NCBI RefSeq assembly: GCF_000210075.1
Contig: NC_021017.1
Span: forward strand, 113,403 to 147,298
From: Bacteroides xylanisolvens XB1A
GTDB taxonomy: Bacteria > Bacteroidota > Bacteroidia > Bacteroidales > Bacteroidaceae
DNA length: 33,896 bases
Direction: 5' to 3'
In this document: piece by piece, positions 7,565 through 15,941 of the stretch
Layout: each line of letters starts with the position of its first letter
How positions within the stretch are numbered: the stretch's first letter is position 1
Made by a program: the position numbers and the translations under genes
The notes under the pieces: model-generated
The model's database searches: none
Seen by the model: the letters and a program-made list of their open reading frames with translations, nothing else
What the model was told of the DNA's origin: nothing

Positions 7565-8905
7565 TTATTGTATTAGATAAGCATCTATTTCCGCAGCAGC
7601 CTTTCGTCCTCCCGCCATGGCGCGTACCACCAGGCTGGCACCAGTCTCGGCATCACCGGCTAGGAATACATTCTTTGCAAATTTCGGTTGCTCCGGTTTC
7701 AGGAATCCCATTGCCAATAATACCATATCAGCTTCGATGACTTCCTTCTTCCCTGTTGGTTTCATCGTGGGACGTCCGCCATCTGCTGCCGGAATCCATT
7801 CCACTTCTTCCACTTCTACACCTGTCACTTTTCCATTCTTTCCGAGGAACTGATTGGAAGCCAGGCACCAGCGGCGTGTACAACCTTCTTCATGGCTGGA
7901 AGTCGTTTTGAAGACTGCCGGCCATTGTGGCCAAGGAGTAGCCGGATTGTAGCCGACAGGAGGTTTCGGCATGATTTCGATTTGAGTGACACTGACGGCT
8001 CCCTGTCTCACACTGGTTCCGATGCAGTCGGAACCGGTATCTCCGCCACCTATCACAAGTACTTTTTTGCCTTTGGCATTCACCAATTTATCTTTCGGGA
8101 AAGTCTGTCCTGCCAGAAGCCTGTTCTGCTGTGCCAGCATTTCAAGTGCGAAATGGATGCCTTTCAGTTCACGTCCCGGAATACTCAAATCACGTGCAGT
8201 AGGCGTTCCGGTACAGATGCAGTAAGCGTCGAATCCTTCCGGTAAATGATTGACGTCTATTTCTACTCCCATTTCAAACTGTATTCCTTCTGCAGCCAAT
8301 ATCTTCATCCGTCGGTCAATTACATTCTTATCCAGTTTGAAATTAGGAATACCGAACCGTAATAACCCTCCGGGCGCTTCATCCTTATCGAATAAAGTAA
8401 CGCTATATCCTTTTAAATTCAGCTGATTAGCCACTACCAATCCGGCAGGGCCCGCACCAATCACCGCCACTTTCTTTCCGTTTCTTCTCGGCGTCTTTAC
8501 CTGTATATATCCTTCACGAAAAGCCGCTTCCACGATAGCTGCTTCATTTTCGCGAATAGTCACCGGCTGATCGCAGGAAAGTTTCAACACACACGATTTC
8601 TCGCAAAGGGCAGGACAAATACGTCCCGTAAATTCCGGAAAATCGCAAGTAGACGACAATACTTCGTATGCCTCCTTCCATTTTCCCCTGTATAATGCAT
8701 CCTGCCATTCCGGTTGTTTATTTCCTATCGGGCATGCCCAATGACAGAAAGGTACACCGCAATCCATACAGCGTGACGCCTGCAATTTACGGCTGTTTGT
8801 ATTCAAAGTCTGTTCTACCTGACTATAGTCAGCGATTCGCTCGTTTACAGGGCGGTATCCCGCCTCTTGTCGAGGTATATTTAGAAATGCTTTAGGATCT
8901 CCCAT
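7565..8905 (-). CDS. gltD: Glutamate synthase, small (beta) subunit
   Basis: GltD supplies electrons from NAD(P)H through FAD and 4Fe-4S clusters to GltB. The N-terminal domain has the cluster cysteines: CMDCGVPFCHWACPIGN (46-62) and CPALCEKSC (97-105). The FAD-binding motif is VIGAGPAGL near 148-156. The second nucleotide-binding motif is VIGGGDTGSDC near 280-290. The C-terminal FLAGD motif that closes the FAD site is present, followed by GASLVVRAMAGGR. The 446-residue length is slightly short for the family but covers all motifs. It follows gltB after a 121-bp spacer made almost entirely of an inverted-repeat element, and is expected to be co-transcribed with it. Confidence 0.96.
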   Translation of the reverse strand: MGDPKAFLNIPRQEAGYRPVNERIADYSQVEQTLNTNSRKLQASRCMDCGVPFCHWACPIGNKQPEWQDALYRGKWKEAYEVLSSTCDFPEFTGRICPALCEKSCVLKLSCDQPVTIRENEAAIVEAAFREGYIQVKTPRRNGKKVAVIGAGPAGLVVANQLNLKGYSVTLFDKDEAPGGLLRFGIPNFKLDKNVIDRRMKILAAEGIQFEMGVEIDVNHLPEGFDAYCICTGTPTARDLSIPGRELKGIHFALEMLAQQNRLLAGQTFPKDKLVNAKGKKVLVIGGGDTGSDCIGTSVRQGAVSVTQIEIMPKPPVGYNPATPWPQWPAVFKTTSSHEEGCTRRWCLASNQFLGKNGKVTGVEVEEVEWIPAADGGRPTMKPTGKKEVIEADMVLLAMGFLKPEQPKFAKNVFLAGDAETGASLVVRAMAGGRKAAAEIDAYLIQ

Positions 8906-8909
8906 CTTG

Positions 8910-9027
8910 TTATTTACTATTTGACGATTTACTATTTACTATTTCCAGACTATCTTGTCATTTGCTATTTGACTATTTACAGACTATACATTCAAATAGT
9001 AAATTGTAAATAGTCAAATTGTAAATC
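8910..9027. repeat. Heptamer inverted repeat filling the gltB-gltD spacer
   Basis: The left arm 8910-8945 and right arm 8993-9027 are about 35 bp each and pair with four to five mismatches. They are built of 7-bp units (TTTACTA and variants such as TTTGACT). A third partial copy sits at about 8959-8985. The element runs from 4 bp after the gltD start codon to the first base of the gltB stop codon, so nearly the whole spacer is repeat. In the mRNA it would form a long hairpin between the two cistrons. Confidence 0.75.
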
Positions 9028-12000
9028 TAATAGTCTCTTTGCATGTCTGCAATTTTTTGTTGTAATTTTCTCATCTGTTCCTCCTGCAATACTTTTTTGT
9101 ATTCGATGGGTACTACTTGGATGAACTGGTCTGCATAATGATTCCAGTTGTCAAGCATGGTACGGGCAAGTTTTGAGCCTGTGTACAGATAATGTTGGCG
9201 GATTAGTTCGTGTAGCTCCTTCCGGTAGCTGGCTTCTTCGATGAGTGACAGTTCCACCATTTCCATGTTGCAGAAATAATCGAAGTTGCCATCCTTGTTC
9301 CATACATAAGCCACACCGCCACTCATACCGGCTGCAAAGTTACGTCCGGTTTGTCCGAGGACTACCACACGACCTCCTGTCATGTATTCGCAACAATGGT
9401 CGCCCACACCTTCCACTACGGCAACTGCACCGGAATTACGAACTGCGAAGCGTTCTCCTACACGACCGTTGATATATACTTCACCGCTTGTTGCTCCATA
9501 AAGCAAGGTATTACCGGCAATTGTATTCTTTTCGGCTTCGAAGTTGCTGCGGATAGGAGGCAATACGGAGATGCGTCCGCCGCTCAATCCTTTACCCAGA
9601 TAATCGTTCGCTTCACCTTCCAGTTTAAAGTTAACTCCCGGTACGAGAAAAGCCCCGAAAGACTGACCTGCCGAGCCTTTGAACTTCACATTCAGCGTAT
9701 GTTCCGGCAATCCTTTGGCACCGTATTTCTTGGCAATCACTCCGGATAGCATCGCACCTATTGCACGGTCTGTATTGGCAATCGTATATTCTAAAGAAAT
9801 CTCTTTCTCATGTTCAATAGCTTCCTGTGCTGCATCAATGAGGGTTACATCCTTTACAGTAGAAACACCATGATCCTGATCGATGACATGGCGGATAGCC
9901 GCGTTGTTATCAATGCGTGCCAGCAATTTGGTGAAGTCGATTAACGCATGTTTCGGATTCGGGTCATTGGCAACGGATTTGCGTTCGATCAAGTCTGTGC
10001 GCCCGATAATATCATCCATCCTGGTGAATCCCATTTCGGCCAAATGCTCGCGGACCTCCTGCGCCAGGAATGTGAAGAAATTTACCAAATATTCACTACG
10101 CCCATGAAAGCGTTTACGTAATTCCTCATTCTGTGTGGCAACTCCCACCGGACAAGTATTCTGATGGCATTTGCGCATCATTACACACCCTAATACAATC
10201 AATGCCGAGGTGGCGAAGCCATATTCTTCGGCACCCATTAGCGCCATTAAGATGATGTCACGTCCGGTTTTCAGTTGTCCGTCGGCTTGCAGAACTACTT
10301 GACCACGAAGTCCGTTCAAAACCAATGTTTGTTGTGTCTCGCTCAATCCCAATTCCGGTGAGATGCCCGCATAACGGATAGAAGAAGCTGGAGAAGCACC
10401 TGTTCCCCCTTCAGCACCGGAGATGACAATCAGGTCCGCCTTTGCTTTTGCCACCCCGGCGGCAATTGTACCGACGCCGCTTTCTGCTACCAGTTTCACA
10501 CTGATTTTGGCCTGTGGATTTACATTTTTCAGATCGAAGATTAATTGTGCCAAATCCTCAATCGAATAAATATCATGATGAGGTGGGGGAGAAATCAGTG
10601 AAATTCCCGGAATGGAATGGCGTGTTTTTGCAATCACATCATTCACTTTAAATCCCGGAAGTTGTCCGCCTTCACCCGGCTTTGCCCCCTGTGCTATCTT
10701 AATCTGAATCTCGTCCGCATTAACCAAATATTCTGCCGTTACACCGAAACGTCCGGAAGCTACCTGCTTGATTGCACTTCGTAAGGAACTGCCATCGGGC
10801 AGTGGTTGGAAACGGGCAGCGTCCTCGCCACCTTCACCGGTATTACTGCGTCCGTGAATTTTATTCATGGCAATAGCCATTGCCTCATGAGCCTCTTTGC
10901 TGATAGAACCAAAAGACATGGCCCCCGTGACGAAACGATGCAGAATGTTTTCCACCGGTTCTACCTGATCGATCGAAATCGGATTACGACGGAATCCCAG
11001 GAAGTCACGAAGGAAAATAGGCTTCTCTTTTTCGTCTACCAAATGAGTATATTCTTTAAATTTCTTATAACTCCCCATCCGTGTAGCCAATTGCAGCGTA
11101 CTGATTGTTTCCGGATTCCATGCATGCTCTTCTCCGTCTTTACGGAAAGCATACAAACCGGTAAGAAGTTGAGAATGGAGAGTTGAGAGTTGAGAGTTGC
11201 CATGCGGAGCCTCACTCTCCACTCTCAACTCTTCACTCTCAACTTCTCCCACTCCTTCCTTGTGGAAAGCGATGGCATCTCTGGCTATTTCTTCCAAGCG
11301 AATACCTCCGATGGGCGAACCGAGTCCACCGAAATAGGCCTTACTCAATTCTTCGCTCAAACCGACGGCTTCGAAGATCTTTGCACCACGATAAGAGCGG
11401 ATGGTAGAGATCCCCATTTTACTCATGATTTTAAACAAGCCTTTGCAGATGGATTTGATATAATTCTTTTCAGCAGTGGCATAATCCAACTGAATATCCC
11501 TGTCTTTAACCAAGCGGTCGAGAACGGCAAATGCCATGTAAGGATTCAGGGCACTTGCTCCGAAACCCAGTAATAACGCAGCGTGCATCACCTCACGTAT
11601 TTCACCGCTTTCTACAATCAATGCTGTTTGTACACGTTTGCCGACTGAAATCAGATGGTGATGAACGGCGCTTACTGCCAGCAATGAAGGAATAGCAGCA
11701 TGGGTAATATCCACGTCACGGTCGGTCAGGACAATGTAGTTTACGCCTTCCGTCACAGATTCTTCCGCCATTTTACAGAGGCTGTTCAGTGCCTCCTGCA
11801 ATCCGGCTTTCCCTTTCGCTGCTTCAAATAACATGGGCAGTTTGACCGTTTTGAAGCCTTTATAGCGGATATTACAAAGAATATCCAGTTGTGTGTTGCT
11901 CAAAATCGGATGATTCAGGCGGACCATTTTGCAATGACTTTCGCTGGGTGTCAGAATATTCATGCCGACTGCCCCGATGTATTCTGTCAATGACATAACC

Positions 12001-13631
12001 AGTTCTTCGCGGAGCGGGTCGATGGGAGGATTGGTCACTTGTGCAAATTGCTGCCGGAAATAGTTGTAAAGCAATTGCGGCTTATCCGAAAGTACAGCTA
12101 ACGGAGTATCATTACCCATTGAATGGATCGGTTCTGCTCCGCTGCTTGCCATCGGCATAATCAGTTTTTCGATATCCTCTTTGGAGTAGCCGAAAGTGCG
12201 AAGCATACAGTCGTAGTTTTCTACATGATGAGGTACTTTGCGTCCGCTCTTCAGTTCATCCAGTTCGATTCGGTTCGTAGACAACCAGGTGCGGTAAGGT
12301 TTGGCTTCAGCCAACTGTTTTTTCAGTTCGCCATCATAATAAATTTCACCTTTTTCCGTATCTACCAGCAAAATCTTACCGGGCTGTAAGCGACCTTTTT
12401 CTTTGATGTCTCCCGGTTCGAAATCCATCACACCAACTTCCGAAGCCACTACCATCATATCGTTTCTAGTAATCAGATAACGGGCAGGGCGCAGACCGTT
12501 GCGGTCGAGCATACCTCCGGCAAATCGTCCATCACTGAAGAGAAGTGCAGCCGGTCCGTCCCACGGTTCCATCAGGATAGAGTGGTATTCGTAGAATGAT
12601 TTCAGATCCTCGCTGATGGGATTCTTTTCGTTGAAAGATTCCGGCACGAGCATAGCCATGGCGTGTGGCAGGCTCAATCCCGACATCACCAGGAACTCCA
12701 GTACATTGTCCAGGGAAGCACTGTCGCTCATGCCCGGTTGTATAATCGGGCGAAGTTCTTTTATGTCACCCAAGGTAGGAGTGGAGAGTACGCTTTCGCG
12801 GGCTTCCATCCATCCGCGGTTACCACGGATTGTGTTGATTTCACCGTTGTGTGCCAGAAGGCGGAATGGTTGTGCCAATCCCCATGTAGGGAATGTATTG
12901 GTACTGAAACGGGAGTGCACCAGTGCTAGTCCGCTGGTAAAATAGCTATTCGTCAGGTCCGGATAGTAGTTGCGCAGTTGCAACGACGAAAGCATACCTT
13001 TATATATAATGTTTTTTGTAGAAAGCGAAACAACATAAAAATCGTCCTTTGTCGGAATGGATGACAGTCTGACCTTATTCTCGATTCTTTTCCGGATCAG
13101 ATATAACTTCCGGTCGGCCGTTTCCGTTTCTGTAAATCCGGTGATAAACACCTGCTTGATGTCAGGTTCGTTTGCCAAAGCAGATTCTCCTAGAATTTCA
13201 GGGCAGGTGGGCACATTGCGCAGATGCATCAATGTGAGTCCTTCTTTTTCAATTTCTTCAATAATGATACTTAAAATGGCTGCCTGGTCTTTCTCATTTT
13301 TCGGCAAAAATAGCAATCCTGTGCCGTACCGTCCTTTTTCGGGTACAGGAATACCTTGCAATAAAATAAACTCATGCGGAATTTGCAGCATGATACCTGC
13401 ACCGTCGCCGGTTTTGTTATCCGCACCTTCGGCGCCGCGGTGGCGCATGTTCTCTAATACCTTTAAAGCCGACTCAACAATGTCGTGTGACTTTTCTCCA
13501 TGAATGTTTACCAGCATACCAACACCGCAGGCATCGTGTTCGTATGCCGCATTGTACAAGCCCATCTGTTTGGGCTGTCGTTGGTAAGGGGATCCTTCTG
13601 TTACGTTGTTAAAAAGTTCTTGTTTCTTCAT
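9027..13631 (-). CDS. gltB: Glutamate synthase, large (alpha) subunit
   Basis: GltB takes the amide of glutamine and transfers it to 2-oxoglutarate to give two glutamates. A propeptide of about 34 residues precedes the class II glutaminase nucleophile Cys35 (HDACGVGML), as in other GOGATs. NMRHRGAEGAD and LAHNGEINT belong to the glutamine site. The FMN/synthase domain follows, with GEGGEDAARF, KPGEGGQLPG and SGAEGGTGASP. The 3Fe-4S cysteines are Cys1149, Cys1155 and Cys1160 (CVMMRKCHQNTCPVG). The C-terminal beta-helix domain has the repeated Gly-rich blocks. Length 1534 is near the usual 1500. Oddity: residues about 796-823 are encoded by an inverted repeat inserted in frame in the linker before the FMN domain. 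A -7 promoter word lies upstream, divergent from glmS. Confidence 0.97.
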   Translation of the reverse strand: MKKQELFNNVTEGSPYQRQPKQMGLYNAAYEHDACGVGMLVNIHGEKSHDIVESALKVLENMRHRGAEGADNKTGDGAGIMLQIPHEFILLQGIPVPEKGRYGTGLLFLPKNEKDQAAILSIIIEEIEKEGLTLMHLRNVPTCPEILGESALANEPDIKQVFITGFTETETADRKLYLIRKRIENKVRLSSIPTKDDFYVVSLSTKNIIYKGMLSSLQLRNYYPDLTNSYFTSGLALVHSRFSTNTFPTWGLAQPFRLLAHNGEINTIRGNRGWMEARESVLSTPTLGDIKELRPIIQPGMSDSASLDNVLEFLVMSGLSLPHAMAMLVPESFNEKNPISEDLKSFYEYHSILMEPWDGPAALLFSDGRFAGGMLDRNGLRPARYLITRNDMMVVASEVGVMDFEPGDIKEKGRLQPGKILLVDTEKGEIYYDGELKKQLAEAKPYRTWLSTNRIELDELKSGRKVPHHVENYDCMLRTFGYSKEDIEKLIMPMASSGAEPIHSMGNDTPLAVLSDKPQLLYNYFRQQFAQVTNPPIDPLREELVMSLTEYIGAVGMNILTPSESHCKMVRLNHPILSNTQLDILCNIRYKGFKTVKLPMLFEAAKGKAGLQEALNSLCKMAEESVTEGVNYIVLTDRDVDITHAAIPSLLAVSAVHHHLISVGKRVQTALIVESGEIREVMHAALLLGFGASALNPYMAFAVLDRLVKDRDIQLDYATAEKNYIKSICKGLFKIMSKMGISTIRSYRGAKIFEAVGLSEELSKAYFGGLGSPIGGIRLEEIARDAIAFHKEGVGEVESEELRVESEAPHGNSQLSTLHSQLLTGLYAFRKDGEEHAWNPETISTLQLATRMGSYKKFKEYTHLVDEKEKPIFLRDFLGFRRNPISIDQVEPVENILHRFVTGAMSFGSISKEAHEAMAIAMNKIHGRSNTGEGGEDAARFQPLPDGSSLRSAIKQVASGRFGVTAEYLVNADEIQIKIAQGAKPGEGGQLPGFKVNDVIAKTRHSIPGISLISPPPHHDIYSIEDLAQLIFDLKNVNPQAKISVKLVAESGVGTIAAGVAKAKADLIVISGAEGGTGASPASSIRYAGISPELGLSETQQTLVLNGLRGQVVLQADGQLKTGRDIILMALMGAEEYGFATSALIVLGCVMMRKCHQNTCPVGVATQNEELRKRFHGRSEYLVNFFTFLAQEVREHLAEMGFTRMDDIIGRTDLIERKSVANDPNPKHALIDFTKLLARIDNNAAIRHVIDQDHGVSTVKDVTLIDAAQEAIEHEKEISLEYTIANTDRAIGAMLSGVIAKKYGAKGLPEHTLNVKFKGSAGQSFGAFLVPGVNFKLEGEANDYLGKGLSGGRISVLPPIRSNFEAEKNTIAGNTLLYGATSGEVYINGRVGERFAVRNSGAVAVVEGVGDHCCEYMTGGRVVVLGQTGRNFAAGMSGGVAYVWNKDGNFDYFCNMEMVELSLIEEASYRKELHELIRQHYLYTGSKLARTMLDNWNHYADQFIQVVPIEYKKVLQEEQMRKLQQKIADMQRDY
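11164..11248. repeat. In-frame heptamer inverted repeat inside gltB
   Basis: The arms 11164-11199 and 11213-11247 are imperfect inverted repeats of about 35 bp made of GAGTTGA-type heptamers, with a 13-bp loop. In the gltB frame they encode EVESEELRVESE, then APHGN, then SQLSTLHSQLL. No stop is created. The composition and repetition differ sharply from the surrounding coding sequence. The first arm begins with the same bases as the repeat that ends dapF. Confidence 0.75.
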
Positions 13632-13684
13632 TCTTACTAGCTTTATTGTATGATAATACCTAATTGAAGTGTCAATTTGTTCGG

Positions 13685-13692
13685 CAAAGTTA
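13685..13692 (-). promoter_or_regulatory. Predicted -7 element for gltB-gltD-asnB
   Basis: The minus strand reads TAACTTTG, matching TAnnTTTG, about 53 bp before the gltB ATG, with a predicted start near 13678. Nearby TTTG and TTTA words lie 12 and 23 bp upstream, not at the ideal 19-21. Confidence 0.5.
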
Positions 13693-13741
13693 GTGGTTTA
13701 ATTTCAAAATGACAGTAAAATACAAGTTTTCTGTAACGCGA

Positions 13742-13805
13742 AATTAAAAGAAGAGCCTGTCTTCTTCTAATTTGTAATTAAAAGAAGGATATTTACTTTT
13801 AATTT
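13742..13805. promoter_or_regulatory. Four-fold AATTAAAAG motif cluster between gltB and glmS
   Basis: AATTAAAAGAAG occurs directly at 13742-13753 and 13776-13787. Its complement occurs at 13761-13772 (one mismatch) and as CTTTTAATT at 13797-13805. These form two tandem palindromes about 34 bp apart. They lie upstream of both predicted promoters in the 362-bp gap between the gltB and glmS units, a likely place for a shared operator. The rest of the gap is AT-rich without other visible features. The regulator is unknown. Confidence 0.45.
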
Positions 13806-13932
13806 GTTAGCTCTTTTGGGTTAATGGTGAGTTAATTGTAATTTGTTTCTTTTTGAGCTAAAAATAATATATTATTTAACTTTTTGATGTGTTTACAACT
13901 TTTTTATGCGTTTCTGTCAAATAAATATGCTT

Positions 13933-13969
13933 TTTGTTGTCTTTATGTTATTTGTAATGTGTATATTTG
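13933..13969 (+). promoter_or_regulatory. Predicted promoter of glmS-purF-carA-carB
   Basis: The -7 element TATATTTG (13962-13969) matches TAnnTTTG exactly. A TTTG lies at 13933-13936, but the 25-bp spacing is longer than the usual 19-21. The predicted start is about 17 bp before the glmS ATG, giving a very short leader with no room for a glmS ribozyme. Confidence 0.6.
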
Positions 13970-13993
13970 CGGTCGAAATAAAAATATCATAAT

Positions 13994-15838
13994 ATGTGTG
14001 GAATAGTAGGCTATATTGGTAAACGAAAAGCCTACCCTATCCTTATAAAAGGGCTGAAGCGACTGGAGTATCGTGGATATGATAGCGCGGGGGTAGCAAT
14101 CATCAGTGATGACCGACAGTTAAATGTGTATAAGACGAAAGGAAAAGTCTCCGATCTTGAAAATTTCGTCACACAAAAAGATATTTCCGGTACAATCGGA
14201 ATTGCCCATACTCGTTGGGCTACTCACGGGGAACCTTGTTCCGCTAACGCCCACCCTCATTACTCTTCTTCCGAAAAGCTCGCTCTCATTCATAACGGTA
14301 TTATTGAAAACTACGCCGTTCTCAAAGAAAAACTTCAAGCCAAAGGCTATATTTTTAAAAGTAGTACAGATACCGAAGTTCTTGTTCAATTAATAGAATA
14401 CATGAAAGTCACTAATCAAGTCAGTTTGCTGACAGCCGTTCAATTGGCGTTGGGAGAAGTGATTGGTGCCTATGCGATTGCGATTCTTGATAAAGAGCAT
14501 CCCGATGAGATTATTGCTGCCCGTAAGAGCAGCCCGCTGGTAGTGGGGATTGGAGCGGATGAGTTCTTCCTTGCTTCGGATGCCACTCCGATTGTAGAAT
14601 ATACAGATAAAGTGGTTTATCTGGAAGACGGAGAAATTGCTGTTCTCCATTTGGGAAAAGAGTTGAAGGTGGTCAATTTGAGTAATGTTGAAATGACACC
14701 TGAAATTAAAAAGGTGGAGCTTAATCTCGGCCAGCTGGAAAAAGGAGGATATCCGCATTTTATGTTGAAAGAGATTTTCGAACAGCCCGATTGTATTCAT
14801 GATTGTATGCGCGGACGTATCAATGTGGAAGCAGACAATGTGGTACTTTCCGCTGTGATCGATCATCGGGAAAAGCTACTGAATGCCAAGCGGTTTATTA
14901 TCGTTGCCTGCGGAACTTCCTGGCATGCCGGACTGATTGGCAAGCATCTGATTGAAAGTTTCTGCCGCATACCGGTGGAAGTGGAGTATGCTTCCGAATT
15001 CCGTTACCGCGATCCGGTGATTGACGAGCAGGATGTAGTGATAGCAATCTCCCAAAGCGGTGAGACTGCGGATACTTTGGCTGCTGTGGAATTGGCAAAA
15101 AGCCGTGGAGCATTTATATATGGTATTTGCAATGCTATCGGGTCTTCTATTCCCCGTGCCACTCACACCGGTTCGTATATCCACGTAGGTCCGGAAATCG
15201 GAGTCGCTTCCACCAAAGCGTTTACCGGACAGGTCACTGTGTTGGCAATGCTGGCATTGACGCTTGCCAAAGCGAAAGGAACAATTGACGAACGGCATTA
15301 TCTTTCAATTGTACAGGAATTAAATCATATTCCGGAGAAGATGAAAGAAGTGCTGAAACTGAATGATACCCTGGCGGAGTTATCGAAAACTTTCACGTAT
15401 GCGCATAACTTTATTTACCTGGGACGCGGATATAGTTATCCTGTTGCCTTGGAAGGTGCATTGAAATTGAAAGAAATATCGTATATTCACGCCGAAGGTT
15501 ATCCGGCTGCCGAGATGAAGCACGGACCGATTGCCTTGATTGACGCGGAAATGCCGGTAGTGGTGATTGCTACGCAGAATGGACTGTACGAAAAAGTGCT
15601 AAGTAATATTCAGGAGATCAAGGCGAGGAAGGGAAAAGTGATTGCGTTCGTTACGAAGGGAGATACGGTTATCAGCAAGATTGCCGATTGTAGTATCGAA
15701 CTTCCTGAAACAATAGAGTGTCTCGATCCGTTAATTACTACGGTACCTCTCCAACTTCTTGCTTATCACATTGCGGTATGTAAGGGGATGGATGTAGACC
15801 AGCCGAGAAATCTGGCGAAGTCGGTAACGGTGGAGTAA
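13994..15838 (+). CDS. glmS: Glutamine--fructose-6-phosphate aminotransferase
   Basis: GlmS makes glucosamine-6-phosphate from fructose-6-phosphate and glutamine, the entry step to UDP-GlcNAc, peptidoglycan and lipid A. The class II glutaminase domain starts MCGIVGYIGKRKA, so Cys2 is the nucleophile. EYRGYDSAG, HTRWATHG and HNGIIENY are the glutamine-site motifs. Two SIS sugar-isomerase domains follow: CGTSWHA and SQSGETADT (from Ser353) in the first, LGRGYSYPVALEGALKLKE in the second. The C-terminus DQPRNLAKSVTVE is the family signature. The 614-residue length is normal. It is the first gene of a plus-strand unit that continues into a PurF paralogue and carAB. Confidence 0.98.
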   Translation: MCGIVGYIGKRKAYPILIKGLKRLEYRGYDSAGVAIISDDRQLNVYKTKGKVSDLENFVTQKDISGTIGIAHTRWATHGEPCSANAHPHYSSSEKLALIHNGIIENYAVLKEKLQAKGYIFKSSTDTEVLVQLIEYMKVTNQVSLLTAVQLALGEVIGAYAIAILDKEHPDEIIAARKSSPLVVGIGADEFFLASDATPIVEYTDKVVYLEDGEIAVLHLGKELKVVNLSNVEMTPEIKKVELNLGQLEKGGYPHFMLKEIFEQPDCIHDCMRGRINVEADNVVLSAVIDHREKLLNAKRFIIVACGTSWHAGLIGKHLIESFCRIPVEVEYASEFRYRDPVIDEQDVVIAISQSGETADTLAAVELAKSRGAFIYGICNAIGSSIPRATHTGSYIHVGPEIGVASTKAFTGQVTVLAMLALTLAKAKGTIDERHYLSIVQELNHIPEKMKEVLKLNDTLAELSKTFTYAHNFIYLGRGYSYPVALEGALKLKEISYIHAEGYPAAEMKHGPIALIDAEMPVVVIATQNGLYEKVLSNIQEIKARKGKVIAFVTKGDTVISKIADCSIELPETIECLDPLITTVPLQLLAYHIAVCKGMDVDQPRNLAKSVTVE

Positions 15839-15860
15839 TGTGATTTACAATTAGACAATT

Positions 15861-15938
15861 TACTATTTACGATTGAAGAATCAATGATAGATAGTAAGTT
15901 GTTTGATTGGCAGGTGGTAATTTAAATCGTAAATAGTA
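15861..15938. repeat. Inverted repeat abutting the start codon of the PurF paralogue
   Basis: A perfect 14-bp inverted repeat, TACTATTTACGATT at 15861-15874 and its complement at 15925-15938, encloses 50 bp. It belongs to the same TTTACTA-flavoured family as the gltB-gltD spacer and has a further TTTACAATTAGACAATT arm at its left edge. The right arm ends 3 bp before the ATG at 15942, so a hairpin in the mRNA would hold the translation start in or next to its base. Confidence 0.65.
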
Positions 15939-15941
15939 TAG

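Noticed and set aside
13970..13993. glmS ribozyme or other riboswitch before glmS
   Set aside because: The predicted leader is only about 17 nt, and the upstream gap has no glmS-ribozyme-like pairing that I can see.
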